Positions 7,491 to 19,801 are shown, counted from the stretch's first letter. The stretch is DNA of 64,000 nucleotides from Latilactobacillus fuchuensis DSM 14340 = JCM 11249 (GCF_000615805.1 NZ_BAMJ01000003.1:1-64000); one strand, 5' to 3'. A program made the numbers and translations. Notes: generated from the letters alone by a model not told the origin.

Positions 7491-10400
7491 GTGAGTTTAA
7501 AGTTTATTCTAGGCCGAATTAGTGCCGATCATCATCAAACATTGGTCGCTAATTTAAAACAATCTTTAGAAAAAACACCGAATGATCGGTTTTTTTATTT
7601 AGTACCGAACCATATTAAATTTGAATCGGAAGTGTCGATTTTAAAAGAATTACAAGGTGACGAAGTCAATTACGTTGCCTCTTCACAAGTCCAAGTTTTT
7701 TCATTCACCCGATTAGCTTGGTATTTCATGAAGAATACACCATATTATCAAATTCCCCGGATTTCAACAGCCGGGTTAAATATGTTGGTTTACCGCTTGT
7801 TGCAAGAACACGCTGACGAATTGGTCTTATTTGGTGGCGAGGTCAATCAAACGGGGTTTGTCGCACAACTCACCAAACAATTACTCGAATTGAAAGTCGG
7901 TTGCATCACGCCGGCGGATCTCACCCAGATTGCAACGAACCTAACGGAACGCCAAGTTGAATTAACGGCTAAGTTACACGATTTAACCATTATTGCGACC
8001 GCTTTTGAGGCAGCGATGCAAAAACAATTTATCGAAAATACGGCGATTATTGACGCGCTAGCCGATTATTTACAACACCAAGATTTGCACGATTGTCATT
8101 TCTACGTCGAAGGCTTTGCGCAATTAACGGCCCAAGAACAGGCTTTAATGAAAGTCTTGATGCAACAATCTGATCTATCGGTGGCGCTCATTTTAGACCA
8201 ACCGTATGTCGATCAAAAACCCGATTCGTTGGATTTTTTCTATCAAGCGGGGCAGACCTATTATCAACTTTACCAACAAGCACGCAATAGTCAGGTGCCG
8301 GTGTTATTGGACCAGGTGGCTAGTGTTAAACGGGTATCGCCTAGTCTACAAGCGCTCGATGATTATTGGGTCAGTTCCCAAAACTTCGGGCGGTTACCGA
8401 CACCCCCAAGTGACGTTGCCAAACAGATTAAAGTGGTGGCAGCCGATAATCGTTATAGTGAACTCCGCTTTGTGGCGCGTCAAATTCGTGAATTAGTGCG
8501 GACTGGTCAATATCGGTATCGTGATTTCTTAATTTTGACGCGGCATTTAACGCCTTATCAGAACATGATTACGCCGATTCTAACCGAATATGAAATCCCG
8601 TATTTCTGCGAATTGCCGGAAACGATGGCGGCGCATCCGCTCGTTTCAATGTTGGAAGCCTTATTTGCGGTCAAGGATCACTATTATCGTTACGAAGATG
8701 TCATGGCGCTATTGAAGACCACCTTATTATTGCCTAAGACGGCGACGGGTGACTATCAAGCAGTCGCCGATTTTAGAGCGGATCTTGATTTGTGCGAAAA
8801 TTTAATCTTAAAAAGTGGCTATGAAGGCCACGATTGGTTAGCGGATCGCGATTGGCAATTTTACCGATTCGGTTCGTATCAAGAAGGGACGCGGACCACG
8901 CAAGATGAGGCTTTAACCGAACGAATTAACCGGATTCGTCATTTTGTGAAAGAGACATTACCGCCATTTTACCGGCGTTTAGATGCGGCGAAAAATGGGC
9001 GCCAAGCCGCGCAGCTTTTATATCAATTTTTAGTCGATCAAGGAGTCGATCAACAACTCTTGGCGTGGCGGGATCAAGCGTTAGCAGACGGCCAAGTGGC
9101 CCAAGCTGGTAAACCAGAACAAACCTGGACGACCTTGATGCAGATGCTGGATGAATACGTGACCTTATTGGGTGAAAGACCATTTGATGTGACCGATTTC
9201 TGGAAACTTTTATCGGCCGGTTTTGCCCAAGCGCAATACGCCAGATTCCATCGACGCTTGATCAAGTCGTGTTATCGGAATCGGGGATGGTCCAGACTAA
9301 GCAACGGCAAATCACGTTTATGATTGGTTCGACTGATCAAGTGATGCCGGATATTGTTGAAGATAGCGCACTCTTAACCGATCAAGACCGGTTAAATCTG
9401 GTGACCGGATTAACGGCGGACCAATTCTTAGGGGAAGCCAGTCAATCGCAGATGCAATTCGAACCCTATTTGAACTACTTAGCTTTTTTAAGCAGTCAAC
9501 AAGCGGTTTATTTTACTTACCCATTAAGTAGTGGTGATGGGACTAATTATCAACTATCACCGTACGTTCAACGGATTCAACAACACTTTAAATTAAGTAC
9601 GGAGCACGTGTTAGCCGAACCAGCCATGGCGACGCAACCGGTGATTAGTGGTTCGTGGCGGAGCTTGTTAAGTGATCTGATTCAAGTCAGTCGTCAAGCA
9701 CAAGAACAGCAGTTACCGATTCCGAACGACTGGTTGGCGGTTTATCAATTATTAGTTCAAAAGCCAGCGAGTCAGTTTTTAACGCAACAATTATTGCAGA
9801 GTTTACAATACTGCAATCAACCCGTTGCTTTGACGCCGGAAATTGTCATCGGATTATATGGTCAAACGATTCATACCTCGATTTCTAAATTGGAAGAATT
9901 TTACCAAAATCAATACGCTTATTTCTTGAAATACGGGTTGAAGTTGAACGAACGGCCCGTTTTTGAATTAACACCAGCCAACACGGGCGATTTCTACCAT
10001 CAATTAATGGACCAATTTATTAAAGGGATTCAACAGCAAGCCTTAACGTTACCGCAATTGGATGACGCGCAGATTAATACGTTAGTCGACCAATTATTAC
10101 AAGCGGCCTACGAACAACCTGAATTTAAAATTCTCACCAAGACGGCGCGGATGGGGTATATTCGCCAACAACTCAGCCAGACGATTAAACGGGTCGGTTT
10201 AGCGTTGCGTGACCAAAGTCAACGGACGCAATTGACGCCGTTAGCGACGGAAGTGCTCTTCGGACAAGTCGGGATTGATACAGGTTTGCAGGGGTTAGAC
10301 TTTACGTTACCCGATAATCATCAAGTTAAAGTCCGCGGTAAGATTGATCGAATCGATCAATTGACTATTAACGGTCAAGCTTACTTAGGGATTGTTGATT

Positions 10401-11043
10401 ATAAATCGAGTCAACACCGTTTCAATTTCCGGGATGCTTATTACGGCCTCGCGTTACAAATGTTGACCTATTTGGATACCGTTTTGCAAGATCAAGCCGC
10501 GATTTTACCGGCTAAGACGGCCGTCAAACCGGCGGGGGCTTTTTATTTACACCTCCAAAACCCAACGTTAACCTTAAAACAGTTAACCAAACAAAAAATG
10601 GCGCAACTACAACAAGGCCAACTCGATCAACTATTATTGGATCAGTTCAAATATAACGGCCTGATTCTAAACGATGAAGAATTGTTGACCAATTTAGATA
10701 CGGCGTTAGAAAGCGGACAATCACCACTATTTGCCTTTAGCAAATTGAAGAGTGGTAAATTTAGTTCCAAGCAACTGGTCACGATGAACGAATTAGAGTT
10801 ATTGATTGCCCATAATGAAAATCTCATTCGAGAAGCGGGTCAAGCCATTTTTGCGGGGGCCAACGCCTTGAATCCAATGATGCGTCCGGATCGGACCAAG
10901 CTCTAACGCGGTCACCGTTTAAATCAATCTTCCAATTCGATGCGATGTTACCGGAAAATAATTATCGACAACTGGAAGCTTTAGAAGCCAAAGATATTTT
11001 GCAAAAATTAACCGAGAAAAATGAAGGTGATCAACATGAGTAA
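7491..11043 (+). pseudogene. addB: RexB-type AddB nuclease subunit, interrupted by two apparent 1-base deletions
   Basis: Subunit B of the ATP-dependent helicase/exonuclease AddAB (RexAB), which resects double-strand breaks in a Chi-regulated way. The composite protein is about 1,185 aa, the full RexB length. The frame breaks near 9244 and again near 10898; adding one base at each point restores a continuous protein ending in the ATGAGTAA overlap with addA. The RecB-like nuclease motif GIVDYKSS is intact near 10390. As usual for RexB, the N-terminal Walker A lysine is absent (GRISADHH) and the iron-sulfur cysteines of Bacillus AddB are replaced around SPFKSIFQFD. Start GTG 7491 follows AAAGGGG. 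The open reading frames are 7491-9323, 9269-10906 and the tail to 11043. Sequencing error is more likely than real loss. Confidence 0.88.
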
Positions 11044-14000
11044 ACGGCAATTTACACCAACCCAAGCAGCGGCAGTCACGCATAGCGGTCACGATATTTT
11101 AGTTTCTGCATCGGCCGGTTCTGGTAAAACGACGGTGCTTGTCGAACGCGTCATTCAAAAAATTCTGAAAGGGACCAACGTTAACGAATTGTTGGTCGTC
11201 ACCTTTACTGAAGCGGCCGCTTCTGAAATGCGGCAACGGATTCAAACCGCTTTACGCGAAACGAGTTTAGCAACGGATGATCACGCGGTGCAACAACGCT
11301 TACGCCAACAATTGAGTTTAGTGGCCACGGCACAGATTAGCACCTTACACGCGTTTTGTTTACAAGTCATTAAACGGTTTTATTACGTGATTAAACTCGA
11401 TCCGGCTTTTCGATTATTAAGTGATGAAGCGGAACGACTATTATTAGCCGATCGGGTCTGGCAACAAGTGCGTGAGGGGTATTACGAAAAAAATGATGCG
11501 TTATTCTATGATTTAGCCCAGAATTTTTCGAACGATCGCAACGATGACGGTTTAACGACGATTGTTTTTGATTTATTGAATTTCGCCAATGCCAATCCAG
11601 ATCCATTAGGGTGGCTACACGCGTTAACGACCCCGTATGCCGTTCCGGAAGCCGGTATTACAAGCAGTTACTATTTCCAACAGGCGATTTTACCGACTTT
11701 ACAGCGCACGATTAGTACTTGTTTAGAAGACTTGAAGGAAGCGGCCGAACTGAGTATCACTAGTGAGAAGTTAACCGTGTATGCGGAACAAATTCAAACC
11801 ACGCAACAATTATTGACCGCGATTCAAACCGATTCAGCGCAATTAACGTGGGCCCAGTGGAAAATGCAATTGACGGATGCGCAGATGGGACCCGCCAAGC
11901 GGACTAAAAAATTGGACGAGGCTGAACAAGTGGCCAAAGACCGGCTCAAAGATGATTTAGATCACGTTAAAAAGAGTCTCGAAAATTTATTGAACACCTA
12001 TTTTGTCTTTGACGAAGCCCAAACAACGACCATTCAAAAATCAGCAGGACAGTTAGTCGGTAAATTAGTTGAAGTGACCTTAGCTTTTCGCCACGCGTTC
12101 CAAGCTGAAAAGAAACGGCGCCATCTATTAGATTTCGGTGATTTGGAACATTTTTGTTTAGCAATACTGACTAGCGAGACGGCGGAATCACAAGCCGCTC
12201 GTCAGTATTATCAACAACAATTTAGTGAGATTCTAGTGGATGAATACCAAGATACCAATCAACTGCAAGAAACAATCATTCAAGCTGTTTCATCGGCTGA
12301 ACCTCGCAATGTTTTTATGGTTGGGGATGTGAAACAATCAATTTATGCGTTCCGATTAGCGGATCCGAGTCTGTTTATCGGCAAGTACGAGGCTTTTGCG
12401 CAACCAGATCAGGACGGTGAACGGATTATTCTCGCTGAAAATTTCCGTTCACGCCGTAATATTGACGATTTCGTCAATTTAATTTTCCAACAAATTATGG
12501 ACGTTAAGTTGGGTCAGATGGCCTATGACGAAAACGCCAAGTTGGCCTACGGTGCGACCTATTATCCGGACGAGATTCCGACTGCGCCAACCGAATTATT
12601 GTTATACGAAACCAAACCAGCTGAAGCAGCCAGTGGTCCCGCGTTAGATAAAAGTGAAGGCCAAATCATTGCGGTCGCCAAACGGATTAAAACGATGATT
12701 GACCAACAAGAAACCATTTGGGATCGCAAAACGCAAGAATTGCGGCCGATCACGTATCAAGACATTGTGTTGTTGACCCCGACGCGCAGTAATAACTTGC
12801 TGATTCTGGATTATTTCCAACGGTTTGGCTTACCAGTCGTGATTAACGACGCCCAAAACTATTTTCAAACGACTGAGATTCAGATTATGTTGTCATTATT
12901 AAAAGTGATTGATAATCCTAATCAAGATATTCCGTTGGTCAGTGTCTTGCGTTCGCCAATCGTTGGCTTGAATGAAAATGAATTGGCCCTGATTCGGATT
13001 AACGATAAAACCGATGATTATTATCAAGCGGTTTTTGATTTTATTGCGAATTTTAATGACCAAAAGGTCGGCCAACTCGGTCAACAAGTGATGCGCAAGT
13101 TAACCAACTTTCAACAGTTGTTAACTGACTTACGGGCGATTGCGAGTCAACAATCCTTGGTTGAACTGATTTGGACGATTTATCAGAAGACGGGTTTCTT
13201 GGATTACGTCGGTGGGATGCCAGCTGGTCGGCAACGGCAAGCTAATTTGCACGCGCTCTATCAACGAGCAGCGACTTATGAAGAAAATGGCTTTAAAGGG
13301 TTGTTCCAATTCATTCAATTTATTGAACGCCTCCAAAAACAGGATAAGGATTTAGCCCAACCGACGAGTCTTGAAGACCAAGATGCGATTGCCGTTATGA
13401 CGATTCACGGGAGTAAAGGCTTGGAATTTCCAGTTGTCTTCTTGATGGATGCCAGTCATCAATTTAACGAACAAGATTTACGGCAGAACTACGTTTTAGA
13501 TGACCATTCCGGACTCGGGATTGTCTATTTAGATAACGCTAAACGGTTGAAGGTGCCGACACTACCAGAACTGGCCATCGTTGCCCAGAAACGGCAAAAA
13601 TTACGCGCTGAAGAAATGCGGAAATTATACGTGGCTTTAACGCGAGCGGAACAACGACTGATTATTGCCGGCAGTTGTGATAACCAAGCACAACTGATGC
13701 AACAATGGCAAAAAGCGCAAAATAGTGGTTCATTGATCTTAGACGTCGGCGTCCGCAACGCTAGTAATTCGTTGCTAGATTGGATTGGATTGAGTTTAAT
13801 GCGCCATTCACAGGCCAAAGACTGGGTCGACCAGTACCAACCGTTCTTACCGTTGAGTGGTGACCAAACCGAATTTGAACTGACTTTTGTCAATCAAATC
13901 GGCCTCGGTGTGGTGCCAGGCAGTCTGCAAAAAGATCAAGATTGGGGCAAGCAACAACAAAAAGCGCTGCAAACGATTGATTTAACGACTGAACAAGCCC

Positions 14001-14752
14001 AAGCGGTGGTCGCGCAACTTGATTTCACGTATCCAGATCAGGTTGCGACTGCAACGACGGCGTATCAATCCGTTTCGGAAGTCAAACGATTATTTGATGA
14101 TCCGGATAATTTGAGTTTAGGTCAATTAACGTTTGCCGCGGAGGAAGCCCAAGAAACGCACCGTTACGTTAATGATCAGTTAGCTAAACCGCAGTTCCTG
14201 CAAACCGTCGTGCAACCGACCGCAACTGAGATTGGGACGGCGACGCATTTAGTGTTGCAAGAACTCGATTTGACCGCGCCAATCACCACGGCCAGTGTGC
14301 AAGCATTAATTGATCAATTAGTGTTGGCCAATATCTTAGCCACCACCGTTGCTGCTAAGATTAATGTGGCACATATTTTGACCTTCTTTGAAAGTGCGTT
14401 AGGCCAGATTATTTTAGCGAATCCCACGCAAGTTAAACGGGAAGTGCCGTTCTCACTCTTATTACCGGCTGCGACCCTTTTCAAAGGGATTCAAGAGTCA
14501 CCAACGGATTCGGTCTTAATTCATGGGATTATGGACGGCTACGTCTTGACCAATGACGCTTGTTACTTATTCGATTACAAAACCGATTATGTTGATCCGC
14601 AAAATCAAACTACAGCCATCGCACAAATTAAGACCCGGTATGCCGGCCAATTAAATTTATACAGCGCAGCTTTAGCCCAGATTTTAAAACGGCCAGTGAC
14701 CCATCAATACCTTTATTTACTATCGATTGGTGAGCTTGTGGCATTAGATTAA
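11036..14752 (+). CDS. addA: ATP-dependent helicase/nuclease subunit A (RexA)
   Basis: The UvrD/Rep-type helicase and nuclease subunit of AddAB, 1,238 aa and intact. Walker A is SASAGSGKTT at residues 24-33. Walker B is ILVDEYQDTN near residue 403, the helicase motif V region is VMTIHGSKGLEFPVVFLMD near 790, and motif VI is KLYVALTRAEQRLII near 865. The C-terminal RecB-family nuclease motif is LFDYKTDYVDP near 1180. I place the start at ATG 11036, preceded by AAGGTGAT and giving MSKRQFTPTQ; an upstream in-frame ATG at 11021 overlaps that ribosome site. It overlaps the end of addB, indicating translational coupling. Confidence 0.96.
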   Translation: MSKRQFTPTQAAAVTHSGHDILVSASAGSGKTTVLVERVIQKILKGTNVNELLVVTFTEAAASEMRQRIQTALRETSLATDDHAVQQRLRQQLSLVATAQISTLHAFCLQVIKRFYYVIKLDPAFRLLSDEAERLLLADRVWQQVREGYYEKNDALFYDLAQNFSNDRNDDGLTTIVFDLLNFANANPDPLGWLHALTTPYAVPEAGITSSYYFQQAILPTLQRTISTCLEDLKEAAELSITSEKLTVYAEQIQTTQQLLTAIQTDSAQLTWAQWKMQLTDAQMGPAKRTKKLDEAEQVAKDRLKDDLDHVKKSLENLLNTYFVFDEAQTTTIQKSAGQLVGKLVEVTLAFRHAFQAEKKRRHLLDFGDLEHFCLAILTSETAESQAARQYYQQQFSEILVDEYQDTNQLQETIIQAVSSAEPRNVFMVGDVKQSIYAFRLADPSLFIGKYEAFAQPDQDGERIILAENFRSRRNIDDFVNLIFQQIMDVKLGQMAYDENAKLAYGATYYPDEIPTAPTELLLYETKPAEAASGPALDKSEGQIIAVAKRIKTMIDQQETIWDRKTQELRPITYQDIVLLTPTRSNNLLILDYFQRFGLPVVINDAQNYFQTTEIQIMLSLLKVIDNPNQDIPLVSVLRSPIVGLNENELALIRINDKTDDYYQAVFDFIANFNDQKVGQLGQQVMRKLTNFQQLLTDLRAIASQQSLVELIWTIYQKTGFLDYVGGMPAGRQRQANLHALYQRAATYEENGFKGLFQFIQFIERLQKQDKDLAQPTSLEDQDAIAVMTIHGSKGLEFPVVFLMDASHQFNEQDLRQNYVLDDHSGLGIVYLDNAKRLKVPTLPELAIVAQKRQKLRAEEMRKLYVALTRAEQRLIIAGSCDNQAQLMQQWQKAQNSGSLILDVGVRNASNSLLDWIGLSLMRHSQAKDWVDQYQPFLPLSGDQTEFELTFVNQIGLGVVPGSLQKDQDWGKQQQKALQTIDLTTEQAQAVVAQLDFTYPDQVATATTAYQSVSEVKRLFDDPDNLSLGQLTFAAEEAQETHRYVNDQLAKPQFLQTVVQPTATEIGTATHLVLQELDLTAPITTASVQALIDQLVLANILATTVAAKINVAHILTFFESALGQIILANPTQVKREVPFSLLLPAATLFKGIQESPTDSVLIHGIMDGYVLTNDACYLFDYKTDYVDPQNQTTAIAQIKTRYAGQLNLYSAALAQILKRPVTHQYLYLLSIGELVALD

Positions 14753-14770
14753 TTTTGAATAGCAAACGTG

Positions 14771-14794
14771 GGCGGGAGCAATCCTGCCTTTTTT
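14771..14794 (+). terminator. Terminator after addA
   Basis: Arms GGCGGGA and TCCTGCC with a GCAA tetraloop and a six-T tail. It lies 19 bases after the addA stop and ends the addBA transcript. The rest of the gap before dinG carries a TATAAT-like box near 14937 and nothing else I can identify. Confidence 0.8.
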
Positions 14795-14978
14795 GATGGT
14801 CAATCCAGACCACGACCCAGTTTCCGGCTTTCAATCCGGAATAGTTCCATGTATAATCATCTTAGAGAATAATGGCATCTTCAAGTCACCAGTCTTGTCG
14901 AAACAGGATTGGCTGTTCAATTTGGAAATGGCATTGTATAATTGTTCATAATTAATTCAGTAAAGTATTGGTGACAGC

Positions 14979-17806
14979 ATGAATCGAGAGACGATATACG
15001 CCGTTGTCGATTTAGAGACAACCGGCACGAATATTAAAGACGGGGATCGCATTATTCAATTCGGGTGCGCCCTTGTTCAGAATGGGAAAATCATTCAAAC
15101 GATTTCCCAAGATGTTAATCCATTAAGAGATGTTCCTAATAAAATTCAACATTTAACGCATATCAGTGCTGATCAATTGGAATTTGCACCGATTTTTGAA
15201 GATTTAGCGCCGACCTTAGTTGAAATATTATCGGGTACTGTTTTTGTGGCCCATAATATTAACTTTGATTTACCCTTTTTGAACGGTGAATTGGCCCGAG
15301 TCGGGCAAGAACCATTGGAATTAGACGGAATTGATACCGTTGAATTGGCTCAAATCATTTTGCCGGAAGCGCCTAGCTATCGGTTGCAGGATTTAACGCA
15401 ATTGCTCTCGATTGAGCACGATAATCCGCATCAAGCCGACAGTGACGCCCTCGTCACCGCTAAATTATTGTTGAAACTGATGGCCCGTCTACGCGAGTTG
15501 CCACTAGTCACATTGGCGAAATTGAGTGAACTCGGAACGGGGTTATTACGCCAGACGGGGGATTTGTTTACCGCCATTTATGACCAGATGCAAGAACAAT
15601 CACAACCGTTAATCCCAGAATTACTGATTCGCGAAAACATTGCGTTACATAAAGACCAACCGACAGACTTTACGCTTTATCCAGCGAACAATACGCTGCC
15701 GAATACCCACACGATGAAGCCGCTAAAAAGGCGCTTTTAAAACCGCACCTAAAATGGCGGAAGGCCCAAGCGACCATGATGGACTTTATCGCCGATAATT
15801 ATCAATCTGAACAACCACAACCGATTCTAATTGAAGCGGCGACCGGGTTAGGGAAGACCTTAGGGTACTTGTTACCATACAGTTATTTGATGTCTAGCAC
15901 GAAAAAATTAGTCGTTGCGACGTCAACCACGCTATTACAAGACCAGATATTAACCCAAGCACGGCCGTTATTAGAGAAGTTGATTGGCCGACCAGTATTG
16001 GCCGAAGTGGTTAAGAGTCCCCGCCACTATATCGATTTACACCGGTTTACGTTATCGTTGCAACTCCCACATAAGAATCGTTTAACGCGGTTACTCCAGA
16101 TGAAAATCTTAATCTGGTTGACCCAAACCGTCACCGGTGATTTAGACGAGTTGAACTTAACCAGTTATCAAACGCCGTTCTTTATTAATATTCGTCACCG
16201 TGGCGTGGCCTCACTCGATCCGCAGGCGCCATTCTATCAAGATGATTTCTTGCGTCGGTTAACCAAACGCCAACAACAAGCAGAATTATTAGTGACCAAC
16301 CATGCTTATTTAGCGGAACATGCTAGTGATCAACAAACCTGGGGTGAACGCCCTTATTTAGTGGTCGACGAAGCACAAAGTATGATTTTTAACGTCCAAT
16401 CGATTGCCCAACAGACTTGGTCATTATCCCGCTGGCAATTGTGGGCGCAAAAAGGGCTCCAATATACAACGACCACGCAGAGTAATAATCTAGCAACTTT
16501 ATTTCCTCCTAAAACGGCTGAAAATCGTTCGTTAAAATATCTGCATAAAACATTAACCAAACTGACTCGGACACTGACGGCCCTTGAGACCTATTTAAAA
16601 ACGAGTTTTGATGTGCGTGACCAACAACGGCCGATTACGGATCGGTATTTGAATCCTGATGAAGTCATCCAATTCGTCAACGGTTGTCAACGTGAGTTTA
16701 AACACTTGAACCGGGAATTATTGACGATCCAGGACCATTTCTTAGCGTTACGCTATAGCTTAGAGCAACAACTCGAACGGTATGCTGCGAGTGATTTAAG
16801 TGTTTGGCAAGCCTTTGAAAATGAAATTAACTTATTGTTAGCCGATGTTGAACATTACCAACGATTTGAGCAGTTATTTATTGCGGTCAAACCGCAGGAA
16901 CAACACGCTTTGTCGATTCAAAGCATTCAACCGGCGCAACCCAGTCAATTACCACAGTTTAAGCTCCAATGGCAATTGGTTTCGGCCGGCACTCAGATGC
17001 AGTCGTTGTTACAACATTTCGAACCCGTGACCTTAACCGGTGCGACACTAGCGGTTAATGGCCAATTTACGTATTTGAAACGTGAATTTGGTTTCGATGA
17101 CGATCAACCATTAATGACCAAGAAATTACGGAGTCCGTTCCATTTCAAACAACAAGCCCGTTTCTTAATCGCCACAGATGGTCCGGTGCAAAAAGAGTTA
17201 ACGCCTAACGATTATCAACGCCAAATTGCGCGCCAGATTTTAACGCTAGTTACCAATAATCCGCACCAAACATTGATTCTATTTAATGCGAATCAAACGC
17301 TTGAACAAGTCTATTACGCGTTGGCGCACGCCGGATTAAGTTTGGATCGCGAAGTGTTAGCGCAGGGGGTCACCGGGAGTGCTGAAAAAATTACCAAACG
17401 GTTTATGTTAGGGCATGACGCCGTCTTGTTAGCGACGAGTAGCTTCATGGCGGGAATTGATTTTCCGGAATCAGCGCTTGAAATGGTGATTTTAGTCCAA
17501 CTGCCATTTGATGCGCCGAATGCGGTTCAGACCAAAGTCCGTTACGCGCAATTAACGGCGCAAGGGCAAAATCCGTTTAAGACTGAAGCATTACCGAAAG
17601 CGACGATTCGATTCCGGCAAGCATTCGGTCGGCTAATTCGGACGTCGGATGATCGCGGCGTCTTTGTTTGCTTAGATCCACGCTTGTTGACGACCCAGTA
17701 TGGTCAACAGATGTGTCGGGCTCTACCGGCTAGTTTGCCACAAAAAGCGGCACCGGTGACCACGATTCGTGAACTAATTGATCTGTTTTGGTTAAATTCA
17801 GACTAA
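14979..17806 (+). pseudogene. dinG: DinG-family exonuclease/helicase-like protein, one apparent 1-base deletion
   Basis: The composite of 14979-15740 and 15776-17806 gives about 940 aa, the length of Firmicutes DinG. The N-terminal DEDDh exonuclease has DLETTG near residue 12, HNINFDLPFL near 92 and HQADSDALVTAKLL near 150. The XPD-like helicase part has Walker A in ATGLGKT, Walker B VVDEAQ and the motif VI region FRQAFGRLIRT. Adding one base near 15699 joins the parts through KALLKPHLKWRKAQAT. Staphylococcus aureus DinG, with this architecture, was reported to be a 3'-5' exonuclease rather than a helicase. No iron-sulfur cysteine cluster is obvious. The gene heads the run to tseB-like and asnS. 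Confidence 0.88.
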
Positions 17807-17883
17807 ATTCGCTTGATTTGGCAAAGTAAGTCTTGCATTTTTGCTATAATAAAGTTATCCGAATAAACGGGGAGAGAAAACAC

Positions 17884-18360
17884 GTGCGTAAATACAAAAA
17901 ATGGCTCTGGATTGTCCTGCTACTCGTTGTGATGGGCGCCATGTTGATGATTTATCATCAAGCTAGATTACCAGACACGACAGCTGAGAAAAAGGCCGTT
18001 GCGATTGCTGAAAAATATGCTAAATTAAAGAACCCCGATGATTTCTACACGTATCATCGTAAGAATACGTATTATACGGTTAGTGGGCAGAATAGTGCTG
18101 GTCGTGGGATTTACGTCTTGATCAATGAAAAGGGCAACCACGCCACGGTTTATCGTCAATCAGCCGGGATGACTAAGAATGAAGCGCTCGAGAAAACTTG
18201 GTCGACTAAAAAGCCTAAAAAAGTGTTGAATATTAATTTTGGGATGTTCAAGAATAAACCGGTTTGGGAAGTGGTTTATCGGACGAATAAGGGCCGTTTG
18301 TGTTATTTAACGTTAGATTTTAAATCGGGCGATACCGTTCAATTGATTGAAAATATCTAA
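17884..18360 (+). CDS. YpmB/TseB-like membrane-anchored protein (DUF5590)
   Basis: A 158 aa protein with a short basic N-terminus, one membrane anchor at about residues 6-22 and an extracytoplasmic PepSY-like region of about 130 residues. In Bacillus subtilis the homologue in the same position between dinG and asnS is YpmB, renamed TseB, linked to cell-wall elongation and PBP2A. I use GTG 17884 (after ggggagag) because this puts the basic MRKYKK directly before the membrane segment; an upstream start at 17833 would add a segment with no ribosome site. A TATAAT box lies near 17845. Family placement rests on length, topology and neighbourhood. Confidence 0.8.
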   Translation: MRKYKKWLWIVLLLVVMGAMLMIYHQARLPDTTAEKKAVAIAEKYAKLKNPDDFYTYHRKNTYYTVSGQNSAGRGIYVLINEKGNHATVYRQSAGMTKNEALEKTWSTKKPKKVLNINFGMFKNKPVWEVVYRTNKGRLCYLTLDFKSGDTVQLIENI

Positions 18361-18390
18361 ATTTTTTTACGAATAATTGCCAATTTAAGC

Positions 18391-18418
18391 TGTGACAATC
18401 AGTGTTTTGTTATATAAT
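18391..18418 (+). promoter_or_regulatory. Candidate asnS promoter
   Basis: TATAAT at 18413-18418 with a TGTGAC-like -35 at 18391-18396, a spacer of 16 bases, followed by a leader of about 55 bases. The leader is too short for a T-box riboswitch, and none of its conserved elements is visible. Confidence 0.5.
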
Positions 18419-18481
18419 GATGATTATCAGTTATTTTTGGACTGTTTTATTGAAATGAATAGACATAAGGAGACCGAGTAG

Positions 18482-19780
18482 ATGGTTAAACAAATCAGTA
18501 TTATCGATGCTAAAGACCATGTCGATGAAGAAGTCAGAATCGGCGGTTGGTTAACTGACAAACGTTCAAGTGGTAAGATTTCTTTCTTACAATTGCGTGA
18601 CGGCAGTGCCTTTTTCCAAGGTGTTGTGGTTAAAAGTCAAGTCAGCGAAGAAGTTTTCCAATTAGCGAAAGATTTAAAACAAGAATCAAGTATGTGGATT
18701 ACAGGTGTGATTCATGAAGATACACGGTCACATTTCGGTTATGAAATTGAAGTGTCAAACATTGAATTAGTCGGTGAGAGTGGCGATTATCCAATCACGC
18801 CTAAAGAACATGGTGTTGAATTCCTATTAGATCACCGTCATTTATGGTTACGTTCGAAACGGACTTTTGCAATCATGCAAATCCGGAATGAAATCATTCG
18901 TGCGACTTATGAATTCTATAACCAAGAAGGTTTCATCAAGATGGATCCACCAATCTTGACTGGTAGCGCGCCAGAAGGCACTACTGAATTATTCCACATT
19001 GAATATTTCGAAAACGATGCTTATTTAACGCAAAGTGGCCAACTATACGCTGAAGCGGGCGCCATGGCATTCGGTAAAGTCTTTACGTTTGGTCCCGTTT
19101 TCCGGGCTGAAAAATCAAAGACGCGTCGTCATTTAACTGAATTCTGGATGATTGAACCCGAAATGGCTTTCATGAATCAAGACCAAAGTTTAGAAGTCCA
19201 AGAAAAATACATCGCTTATTTGGTTCAAAACGTCATTGATCATTGTGAATATGACTTGAATTTATTAGATCGTGATATTGATCAATTAAAGAAATATACA
19301 CAACTCCCTTATCCACGAATTTCGTACGATAAAGCGATTGAAATGTTACAAGCTGCTGATTTTGACGTTAAATGGGGCGATGATTTCGGTGCGCCTGATG
19401 AAACTTATTTATCAGATCAATTCGAACAACCGGTCTTTATCATGAACTATCCAAAGGCCATCAAACCGTTCTACATGAAACCACATCCAACGCGTGATGA
19501 TGTCTACTTATGTGCTGACTTGTTAGCACCAGAAGGTTACGGTGAAATCATTGGTGGTAGTGAACGTGAAACGGATTACGATAAGTTAGAAGCCGAAATC
19601 GTTAAAATGGGCTTAGATTTGAAAGACTACGAATGGTATTTAGACCTTCGTCGTTACGGTTCAGTCCCACATTCTGGTTTCGGTTTAGGACTAGAACGGG
19701 CGATTACTTGGATTTGTGGCATTGATCATTTACGTGAAGCCATTCCATTCCCAAGAATGATTAACCGGATTCAACCTTAA
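18482..19780 (+). CDS. asnS: Asparaginyl-tRNA synthetase
   Basis: A class IIb aminoacyl-tRNA synthetase charging tRNA-Asn, 432 aa and complete. The N-terminal OB-fold anticodon-binding domain covers residues 15-105 ([23 protein letters not shown]). Class II motif 2 is in [19 protein letters not shown] near 198-216, with ASN-type residues in EMAFM, and motif 3 is [15 protein letters not shown] near 402-416. AAGGAG precedes the ATG by ten bases. It sits in the conserved dinG-ypmB-asnS-dnaD-nth order, but lacks the aspB gene found there in Bacillus. It has its own promoter and terminator. Confidence 0.97.
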   Translation: MVKQISIIDAKDHVDEEVRIGGWLTDKRSSGKISFLQLRDGSAFFQGVVVKSQVSEEVFQLAKDLKQESSMWITGVIHEDTRSHFGYEIEVSNIELVGESGDYPITPKEHGVEFLLDHRHLWLRSKRTFAIMQIRNEIIRATYEFYNQEGFIKMDPPILTGSAPEGTTELFHIEYFENDAYLTQSGQLYAEAGAMAFGKVFTFGPVFRAEKSKTRRHLTEFWMIEPEMAFMNQDQSLEVQEKYIAYLVQNVIDHCEYDLNLLDRDIDQLKKYTQLPYPRISYDKAIEMLQAADFDVKWGDDFGAPDETYLSDQFEQPVFIMNYPKAIKPFYMKPHPTRDDVYLCADLLAPEGYGEIIGGSERETDYDKLEAEIVKMGLDLKDYEWYLDLRRYGSVPHSGFGLGLERAITWICGIDHLREAIPFPRMINRIQP

Positions 19781-19801
19781 TCCCTTTTAAATCGGACAAA
19801 C

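Noticed and set aside
9269-10906. Separate gene for the second addB frame, and likewise for the other split pairs
   Set aside because: The second frames start without ribosome sites inside conserved domains and continue the same protein family, so they are parts of broken genes.
18361-18481. T-box riboswitch before asnS
   Set aside because: The leader is too short, and the conserved T-box sequence is absent.
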